Shown here: one piece after another, positions 9,801 through 18,100 of the stretch
Position numbering within the stretch: the first letter of the stretch is position 1
Layout: the number at the start of each line of letters is the position of its first letter
Assembly: GCF_014698065.1 (NCBI RefSeq)
Contig: NZ_JACJSI010000042.1
Location: 1 to 59,643, forward strand
Source: Nostoc flagelliforme FACHB-838
GTDB taxonomy: Bacteria > Cyanobacteriota > Cyanobacteriia > Cyanobacteriales > Nostocaceae
Direction of reading: 5' to 3'
DNA length: 59,643 nucleotides
The notes under the pieces: model-generated
The model's database searches: none
What the model was told of the DNA's origin: nothing
What the model saw: only the letters and a program-made list of their open reading frames with translations
Translations under genes and position numbers: made by a program

Positions 9801-11798
9801 GGGTTGTTGATTGTTGACAACTGATTGGTTTTGTAAAGAAGATGATTGTTTATTCCCAAGTAACACAGTCATTTCTTGCAAACTGCGACAAGAAAGCAAG
9901 GCTTGACGATTTACTTTACCTAACCGTTTTTCTAGCCTCGTAACAATGCGGATGAGTTCCAAAGAATCCATTCCCAATTCTGCTTCCAAATCCTTAGCCA
10001 TATCATTGTCAGTAATCTGGGAATGGCAGATTTCTGTGGCGATTTCTTGCAGAAGCTGGGCTAGATTTACATCTGTTTGTGTCTTGGGCAGTGGCTGTGT
10101 TAATTGTTGAGATGGGATTTTTAGTGAAGCTAATTCTTTGATTTGGGTAATGTATTCCTGCATCAATTTATCGATAACCGACTCAGGGAAAAAGTTACTG
10201 TCGTAGCTTGCGAACAATTGTAAACTGTCGTCAAATATTTCTTGCAATATATCAATTGTTCCCGCCGCATTAATACCACCTGCGCGATAATCGATTACAT
10301 CTATGGGGCCATATTTGTTTTTAATATTAATCTGTCCTGTAAATGGACAGTATAAATTTGATTTCAGTATCCGCCGATACATGGGTAACATCCGCTCAGG
10401 GATTTTGCCATCTTCTAAAACAATATTGTCTCGGAAAGCGATCGCCATTTGACGAGTTTGGGCGCGGTCATAACCGTTAACTAACCCTTGTTGGATTTCC
10501 TGATGAACGCGGTTTAACAAGCGTTGCCAATCTTCATTCAGTGCTGGTAAGTCTAGGCTAATGGACAAATTCTGAGCAAAACTACCCACCACATCAGAAG
10601 CATCTATGCCAGGATAAACCCGTCCACCGGTGGGAACTTGAACCATAATCGGTTCGTTTTGAGACTTCTCAAACTTGGCAACAGCCCGCACAAACGCACC
10701 CACTAGTAAAGAGTTAAGTGGTAATCGCCATTCACGAGTTTGGGCAATGAGTTGATTAGTAATGGCCTTTCCTAAAGAAAATCTGCGGTTATGGAATTTT
10801 GGACACAGGGATGTGATGGCATTTCCTGTTGGGTTCCACAAGTAAGAATCTTTGCCTCGCCGATTTACATACTCGACCAGCGCTTTGTCTTCTTCCGGGT
10901 CTTGCCAAGCATTAATTGATTGCACCAATTCGCTGTAATCTTGGACGGTTGTAGGTGGCTGCAAATTAGGTTGTTCACCACAGACATGAGCGCGGTAAAT
11001 TTCCATAAATTCGCGTAAGATGATATGACATCCTAGGGCATCAGAAATGAGATGCTCGTTGGCTAACACCAGTTGATAGACTGAATCTTCCAGCCGAAAA
11101 ACAAAAAATCGATGTAGTGGCCACTCTGTCATTTGCCATTCATAATTGAGGCAGCGATGCAATTCATCATTAATTAGTTGTTCTTGAGCCTCACTATGAA
11201 GATGTCTGATATCAGTAACGGGTATATCAGGAGGAGTGGGGTTTTCCATAACTACCATTTCGTAATCCTTGAATCTGGTAGTATCTGGAGGAATTATAAA
11301 GCGCGATCGCAGCATAGGATGACGAGCCAGCAAGTTTTTCCACGACTGCCAAGCAACGTTTGAATCAAAATCACCTCGTAAACGTAGAGTAGAAAATAAG
11401 CTAATTGAATTTACTACCCAATGACCGAGTAAATGAAAATATTGCCCAGAAAGAATCTCAACCTGCTCTGTTTTCTGCTCCTTTTGATTGATAATACTTG
11501 CAGATGGCGAAGAATCATAATTATCTATTTGGGAAACTAAGCATTTATCAGCTATTTGCACGACATCGCCCAAAGTTTGCAATTGCATCAAATTTTGCAA
11601 AGGCAATGTCTCCATAAATTTGGGTTGTCTTTCTTGGGGAATTAGTGCTACTAATCCATTCAATAGTTCCATCATTTTGATGGAATCTAATCCTAAGTTA
11701 CCCTCCAAAAACATATCTCGTTCTAATTCTTCTGCATCATGTCCAGTAATTTTGGCAACTAGGGAGAAAATAGGCAATTCTAAGCTCTTAGTACTCAT
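6867..11798 (-). CDS. NRPS: ACP-C-PCP-A(Ser?)-C
   Basis: I choose ATG 11798 because AGAGGA precedes it closely; an upstream ATG at 11828 would add ten residues. The 1643-aa protein starts with a carrier domain (GLDSIK, Ser39), then a condensation domain with EHLISDA instead of HHxxxDG (about 247; catalytic second His kept), a second carrier (LGMDSLE, about 610), an adenylation domain (YTSGSTGKPKG about 840, NLYGPTEAS, YKTGDLA, NGKLDRK about 1177), and a terminal condensation domain with GHHIIGDLL (about 1330). The binding-pocket residues I read by hand alignment to GrsA are D-I-W-H-V-S-L-I-D, close to the serine code DVWHLSLID. The carrier precedes its A domain and no thioesterase follows. 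The N-terminal carrier probably completes the last PKS module, and the terminal C domain may release the product. Confidence 0.93.
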   Translation of the reverse strand: MSTKSLELPIFSLVAKITGHDAEELERDMFLEGNLGLDSIKMMELLNGLVALIPQERQPKFMETLPLQNLMQLQTLGDVVQIADKCLVSQIDNYDSSPSASIINQKEQKTEQVEILSGQYFHLLGHWVVNSISLFSTLRLRGDFDSNVAWQSWKNLLARHPMLRSRFIIPPDTTRFKDYEMVVMENPTPPDIPVTDIRHLHSEAQEQLINDELHRCLNYEWQMTEWPLHRFFVFRLEDSVYQLVLANEHLISDALGCHIILREFMEIYRAHVCGEQPNLQPPTTVQDYSELVQSINAWQDPEEDKALVEYVNRRGKDSYLWNPTGNAITSLCPKFHNRRFSLGKAITNQLIAQTREWRLPLNSLLVGAFVRAVAKFEKSQNEPIMVQVPTGGRVYPGIDASDVVGSFAQNLSISLDLPALNEDWQRLLNRVHQEIQQGLVNGYDRAQTRQMAIAFRDNIVLEDGKIPERMLPMYRRILKSNLYCPFTGQINIKNKYGPIDVIDYRAGGINAAGTIDILQEIFDDSLQLFASYDSNFFPESVIDKLMQEYITQIKELASLKIPSQQLTQPLPKTQTDVNLAQLLQEIATEICHSQITDNDMAKDLEAELGMDSLELIRIVTRLEKRLGKVNRQALLSCRSLQEMTVLLGNKQSSSLQNQSVVNNQQPQEIPYWEIIEQAKRTPNAIAVTDGETQITYAELNRLSNQVANYLQSQGVKPGVFVGIMTRRGPLMFVGILGILKAGGTYVPLDPIYPHERIKYILEHAEIRILLTENRLTNKLAECLTEQLPLNTLMFLDEGIFEQGKAWTQLNKKTWARCSDIAPANVNNPDDLMTVLYTSGSTGKPKGVMLNHRGYMNRLVWMQNAFQLRYGDRVAQKTSCCFDISVWEIFWPLMVGATVYSVETETVKNPWLLAQWIKDNQINVMHFVPSLFGEFCNALESESWTFPDLRWLVFSGEALPVPFVQRWIEKYGMSVGLANLYGPTEASIDVTAHIIRQRPGEQEICIPIGKAIDNVYILILDEQMQPLAPGKMGELWIGGVQLAKGYLKDPQRTADAFRLNPFSHVPGEYLYKTGDLAMELPDGSFEYHGRIDHQIKIRGFRVELGEIESVLNSHPAINEAAVLAVDYENGQKRLIACLAGSQVDNQQIKEFLAQRLPDYMIPHRWEWLASLPKTHNGKLDRKAILAAITQEKPTICQEYLPLGPAQRWLVKYFEPPYQWNGYTRFLFHQPLDAEIFNQALNVVLETHPALRTVFVQRDQQWWQQLISPEQKLSAEFYDGSHLTSAQRDSEIHNRIQEIAQQFQIDQWPLMKVIAIKVNESCYDISLVGHHIIGDLLSTGVIFNLLWLTYSELLGNITLSSHPLPATPSYIDYVRVLMQAEQQGALRSHVDYWKSQFPSQEYTFQVPFDHQKGANLEASAASEKFTLAKNSSNILLREAKQYYKCNVYMLLLSTLYRLMAEWSGQPWVVVSHRSHGRTLDSKHTFLNSVGNFAMNFPVGVNVGRSIKWEQTTKEIQAKFNELPMNGVTFDWISEQLPHHVYPDNNLTPVRANYLGNRTAPASELFEFIEEDRDSRLSSPDQKRTALLEFFFSITDGTVHLEIEYSRNFHLPATIRRLGDRYLELMAEMLAVVSLLGNGVEVTNHS

Positions 11799-11953
11799 TG
11801 CATCCTCTAAAAAAATTAATATTCGCAATAAAAATGTCCAACGTCTTACCTAATTAAGTAAGTAAGTATTGTTTTGAAGTCTAGTTATTCATACAAAACT
11901 AAATTTGAATGGCTAAGAATTACGAGAAAAATTAATCTTTGCTCTTGTTATGT

Positions 11954-11986
11954 TACTTATCGGCTTGATCTGGGCTATTTATGCAA
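11954..11986 (-). promoter_or_regulatory. Cluster promoter element, copy 2 (NRPS)
   Basis: The coding strand reads TTGCATAAAT, 14 bases, CGATAAGTA. It lies 155 bases upstream of the chosen NRPS start and directly after the T-run of the preceding terminator, so read-through from the PKS gene is blocked and transcription restarts here. Confidence 0.8.
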
Positions 11987-12040
11987 AAAGTTAGGAGCAA
12001 TAAAACAAAGAGTTAGCTTTCTTTGTCTATTGCTTCCTAA
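11985..12040 (-). terminator. Terminator after the second PKS gene
   Basis: On the minus strand TTAGGAAGCAATAGACAAAG pairs with CTTTGTTTTATTGCTCCTAA around a short loop and is followed by CTTTTT. It is an imperfect but long intrinsic-terminator hairpin 125 bases past the PKS stop codon. Confidence 0.65.
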
Positions 12041-12164
12041 CTAATTTTGGAAGTTTTATTGCTCTGTGGGTGTTAGTGGTCAGTTATTAGCTGTTCTGCC
12101 ACTGACTACAGACCTCTGACGAAACTTTACCCACAAGGGGGTAGAGTTTTCTAATAACTTCAGC

Positions 12165-15100
12165 CTATTTACCAAATCTCTGCAAATCCTGAGCCAGCTT
12201 GATGTAACTTGACTGGCGTTGGCTGTCTGTGAGTGGAGATAATTGTTCCATTAGCAACAGTCGAGTTTGGGCTACTGCTACCGGATGCCTTGGCTGTTGG
12301 CTATTGTCCACAATCTTCAAGTCCTCAGCCAGCTTGGCGTAGCTTGACTGGCGTTGACTGTCTGTGAGTGGAAATAGTTGTTCCATTGGCACTAGTCGTG
12401 GCTGTTGGCTATTGTCCACAATCTTCAAGTCCTCAGCCAGCTTGGCGTAACTTGACTGGCGTTGGCTATCGGTGAGTGGAGATAGCTGTTCCATTGACAA
12501 CAGTCGAGTTTGGGCTACTGTTACTGGATGGGTGTCCAAAACTTTGACATCTGACTGACCTTGGCTGTCTGAGCGTGGTGGTGATAATTCAGCCGCAAAT
12601 ATGGAGGTTGCTTGATTTTCCTGAGAGCTATCAACTAATGATGCCCTGTAGGTTTTATGCTCGAAAGGATAAGTAGGCAGCAGCACCCGACGTAGACCTT
12701 GAGGAAATAAGGGTATGCTATTAAACCTCACCCCGGCTACATAAGACCTGGCCAGACTTGTCAACACACGTCCCACTACTGGTTGTCCTTTGTCTAGATA
12801 TATCCAAACTCCCAGTTCATCCAAACTTGCTAATTGTTCTTTGAGAGCTAATGAATCTCCTAAGTGTAAATAAACACTTTCTTTGGAGATGACATCTTGA
12901 CACGCATCTACATTTAACTGTTCAGATACTTGCACCAGGGCTACCAGTTGAGCCGTGGAAATCGTGTCAGAATAGCTGAAAATTCCTTGTGAAGTCACTA
13001 ATGGACAAGTCCAGGTTGATGCTGACTGTTCTTTTGCGGACAAATTATGAGCAATAAGACCTTTTTGTCCTTCTATTTGTAGGAACAAAGCGATCGCCTG
13101 CTCTAGTGTCAACATTCCCCGCAGTGTAGCTCCTACTAGAATACCGGTTTTTTCTACTAATAAACTAGTGGGTTGTAATTCCAAAGACATCAACAAGCGT
13201 CCCCAAGCGTACTGCACCGCAAATATATGTGCCTGTTCGCTCATCTCATTTAATCCGGCACACACGCTATTGTAAGCTACTTGGAATTGGGGGAAACGTT
13301 TTCCTAAAGTTTCTACTTCTGCGGGAGCGATCGCACTCGTTCCATCTAATACTAAGTGAATCGGTGTTGTGCGCTGGGGGTTAGCTCGACCTGTATATAT
13401 CTCTGCTAGTGTTTGTGCCGAACAGATAGCGTCTAAGTAATTGAGCAGATGTTGACGGTCATTGACTACTAAAGCCGCCTTGTAAGGTAATTCCTTCTGA
13501 GCATTATTCTGAGTAAAGCAGATTTGGGAAGATTCTTGTTCAGGATGATGAATGATATGTTCGCGTAGTTGTCTAGCTACTTCTTGAAGTGCTTGTTGAT
13601 TCCGTGCAGTCAGACATAACAAATCAGGAGAAGAACTTGTGACCGGGGACTGTAAATTAGCTGCTACCGGCGATTCCTCAAGAATAACGTGACAATTGGT
13701 GCCACCAAATCCAAATCCATTCACACCTGCACGTAATGGGTTGCCATTAGGCGACCAGGGTATACTCTTACCTGCCACAGTGAAAGGTGTGTCCGCAAAA
13801 TTGATATGGGGATTAGGCTCCTCAAAACCTACAGTTTGGGGAATTTTGCCGTGCTGCATGGCCAGTACCACTTTGATCAGGCTGACAATACCGGAAGCAG
13901 ACAGCAAATGACCAATGGAGGATTTAACCGAACCAATGGTACAGAATCCCTTTTCATCAGTAAAGCTACGGAAAGCTTGTGTCATCCCCTCTACCTCTAC
14001 AGGATCACCCAAGAGAGTGCCTGTACCGTGGGTTTCAATGTAGGAGATAGTACGGGGATCTACGCCACAACTGTTGTAAGCTTGGCGGATGGCTTCTGCT
14101 TGACCTTTGGGATTGGGAGCGGTTATCCCTTGAGAATGACCATCATTATTCACTGCGGAACCTTTAATTACAGCATGAATCAAATCCCCGTCAGCCAAAG
14201 CCTGTTTGAAAGGTTTGATAATTAATACACCTGCACCTTCTCCTAAAACGATGCCGTTGGCACGGCGGTCAAAGGGATAGCAGGTTCCACTGAGGGAAAG
14301 AGCCTGTGCCTTACGTAAAAAAGTAAAGGGGCTAGGACTGAGATTTAAATTAACCCCGCCGACTATTGCCATGCCAGTTTGACCGGAACGTAGACTTTCG
14401 CAAGCAATATGTAATGCCACCAGAGAAGAAGAACAAGCAGTGCTAACTGCCATACTTGGCCCCTTGAGGTTTAGGCAATGGCTAACTCGTGCCGCCAATT
14501 CGTTGACCTCATTACCTGCTGCTGACTCGGGGAGAATTTCACTTGGTTGCAGTACTTGTGAGAGGGTCTTGAGCAAATGCTGACGATCTTCAGCAGAAAG
14601 GTGATCAAACCAGGAACTCTCTTGCAAACGCTGACGTAATTCCTCGTAATACTGATAATTGGTGAAGTGTTCGATGTAAGTATTTTGTCCACAACCAACA
14701 AACACACCGATATTATCTGGGCGATATTTGCCGCCGTAGCCTGCCTGTTGTAGAGCCTGCATAGAAAGCTCTAAGAACAACCTTTGTTGTGGGTCCATCG
14801 CCGTAGCTTCCTTGGGAGAGATGCCAAAGAACATCGGATCAAAGTCGAAGGGACTATCTACAAAGCATCCATGTTTGGATATGTTTGCTTGCGGAGAGTT
14901 TCCTTTGGCTTCAAAGTAGTGTTGGTTGAACCAACGGTCTTGAGGCACATCTTGAATGACGGAGCGGCCTGCATTGAGTAAATCCCAATACTGTTCTAAG
15001 TTATCAGCTCCTGGTATTTTACAAGCCATGCCGATGATAGCAATGTCTTGTTCAGGAACATCTTGGTATTTTTCCTGGGTGGCGACATTTGGGGGCGCTG

Positions 15101-18100
15101 ATTTTTCGGCTTCCGGGCTAGATGTTTCTTCTGGAGCGATCGGGGCGTGGTCTGTCGCGCTCGTGCTAGTCTTAACAGAATAACCGTACTTGCTTTGTAA
15201 ATAATCTACCAAGTCATCTGGTGTTTGATATTCAAATAGCAAAGTTGGAAATAATTCCTCGCCCAGAGTTGTTCCTAAATGTTGGACAACTTCTACAGTC
15301 CCAACAGAATCTAGCCCCATTTCTGGGAAAGTTTTGTGTCCTTCTACCTGTGCTTCCGGAATACGTAAATGTTGCAGCAAAACTTCTCGGACAAGCTGTC
15401 GCAGATTGCGAGATTTAGTTTGTGATTGGCTTGCGAAGGATTTTGGTGCTATTTCTGGGGTGGCTTGAGCAATTAAGTCAATGATGTGAATTACACCAGA
15501 AGCATCCAAAGATAGAGCCTTAATAAAGGCATTAGCAGCTGGCTCTGGTTCCAAAGGATTTAAACCTTTGGATTTTACCATTAATAAAGTTGATGCTCCT
15601 AAAAGAGCGCCCATACCGCGATCGCTCCATAGGGAATAATTCAGAGCCAAAGAGCGTCCCTGACCACCATGCTGTGTCCGGTACACAGCATAACTATCGA
15701 GAAAAGTATTGGCTGCGGCATAATCGCCCATGCCGGTTCCCCATTCGGCTTTGGAAGCGGAAACCGAGGACAACAACACAAAGTATTTTAGAGGTTCGTT
15801 ACGGGTAACAGTATCAAGGATGATGCTTCCCTGGACTTTCGGGGCTAAAACTTTGGAGACTGAGGCAGGTTGTTTTTGTAGTAATTTAAATGTGCTGTGG
15901 TCAACTGCACCCGCCGCGTGGATGACTCCATCCAGATTACCAAAGCGGGACTTGATGCTCTCAATTAATTGCTTCATCCCCAAGGCATCCGTCACATCCA
16001 CAGCCTGATACATGACTGTGGCTCCGAGTTGTTCTAGTTGCTGAATTGCCTGGATACGTTGCTGGGTAGACGCATCATGACTAGGCGATTGCCATTCTTG
16101 TTTGGGAGGGAGTAGATGGCGACCTGTTATCACCAAATTGATGGGTACTTGTCGAACCAAAGCTAAGGCTATTTCTGTCCCGACAGCACTGGTACCACCA
16201 GTAATCAACCAGGTTTCTCCTGCCGACAAAGGTAGAGCATCGTTGTCTGTGGGGACATTAATTCTTTCCAGGGTACGGCTCAACCGTTGACCATGACGGA
16301 TAGCAACGATACCTTCACCAGTTGGGGCTGCCTTCATTTCCTGGAACAAAATATCGGCTAATTTTTCTGGCAGATAGACATCCTGGTTAAAGTCTACGAC
16401 TTTTGCTTTAATCTGAGGATTTTCTTGTGCCACCACCTGTGCCAGTACACCTGCCATAGATTGATGTACACCGTGTAGGGAATCATTTGGAGATATTGGA
16501 TAAGCACCTTGAGTTACCACTAAGAAATTGAGGGGAGAGGCTGGGTAATGTTTGACTAGAGCCTGTGTCAAAAACAAAAGACTGTAAACGCGTTCATTGA
16601 GCAGGCGGTCATTTTCTAGCAATTGTTCTGGGAATGTTGCCCACAAACTGTAGTTCCACAGATGCACGGCTGCTGTGACTGTAACACCGTCTGTTTTGAT
16701 ATTTTGGATCAGTTGTTCGTAGTCTTCAACGGATGCCGGATTAATAGTGAAATGTTGTGCTGTTTGCTTAAAGCTCTTCCCTGGAGTGACAAAATATGTC
16801 GTGTACTTTTTAGAGTCGAACAGCTTTTCTAAATTTTCCCCTACTTGGTGGCGATCGCTAAAGATCACAATTGCCCCTGAAGGAATATCTTGAGATTGGC
16901 TCAACACCTCTGGAGTCCATTGCCAACTATGAAACCAATTCGATGGTACAGCCAAGGGAATTTTTGGCAAAGCTTTGACTTGAGGAATAGCTGGCAGACT
17001 TTTCTCCTGCAAGGAGAGAGGTTTTGAATTCTCCTCTGGTAGGGAAGGGGGTTGGGGGGTTAGGTTTCGCGTTAGGTTTTCCACCCAGTAGCGTTGGCGT
17101 TGAAATGGGTAGGTTGGTAGTGCCAGGCGGCGACGCTGATAACCTTGGTCAAATGCAGTCCAATTGATTTTTATACCCCTGATGTACAACTCACTTAAAC
17201 TAGCAAGCAATTGTGACCAGTCTGGTTGTCCTTTTTTCAGAGAAGTTAGCCAAGTGCCTGTACCTTCTGGTAAGAATCTTTTACCCATGCCTACTAATGT
17301 GGTACTCGGCCCCATTTCTACAAAGATTTCATACCCTTGTTCCTGTAGCGTCTTGATGCCAGCATAAAATCTTACTCCTTCTCTTAGATGCTGTCGCCAG
17401 TAAGTTGCATTGGGAATTTCTTGGTATTTAAGTATTTGTCCAGTCAAATTCGAGATTAGGGGAATACGCGGCGCTTGAAACTGCACCGAGCTAGCTATCT
17501 GCTCAAAGGGATCGAGGATACTAGCCATTAAAGGGGAGTGGAAAGCGTGAGAAACCTGCAATGGTTGGGCGTTAATTCCTTGAGTTGCCAATTCTTTCAG
17601 CACGGCTTGGACAGCTTCTCTGGCTCCAGAAATAACGATATTTTCTGGGCCATTAATCCCGGCAATTGCCACTTGCCCTGTGTAAGCAGCTAGAATGCCG
17701 TTGATCCGTGCTTCATTGGTGAACACTGCCGCCATCATGCCATTTTGGGGTAGAGATTGAATTAAGCGCCCCCGCTCGGCGATTAATTTCAGCCCATCTT
17801 CCAAGCTGAACACTCCAGCAACGCAAGCGGCTACATATTCACCAACGCTGTGACCCATGACTGCATCTGGTACAATTCCCCAAGATTTCCACAGTTCAGC
17901 TAGGGAGTACTCTAAAGCAAACAATGCTGGTTGAGTATATGCTGTTTCATTCAAGGGGGAAGCAACATCCGATGTGGGGTAAAGTACTGACAACAAAGGT
18001 TGCTGAAGATAGGGACGCAAAATCTCATCGCATCGGTCTAAAGTCTTACGAAACGTCGGCTGGGTTTCGTAAAGTTGCCGTCCCATTTCCACATACTGAG

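Noticed and set aside
11799..11828. Upstream ATG as NRPS start (ten extra residues)
   Set aside because: The downstream ATG at 11798 has a good AGAGGA site and gives a natural start; the extra residues are hydrophobic and unlike carrier-domain starts.
12176..12535. Tandem repeats that might be a CRISPR array
   Set aside because: The period is 108 bp, in frame inside the PKS gene, with repeat-like 'spacers'; it encodes repeated protein, not 24-47 bp repeats with unique spacers. No cas genes are present.
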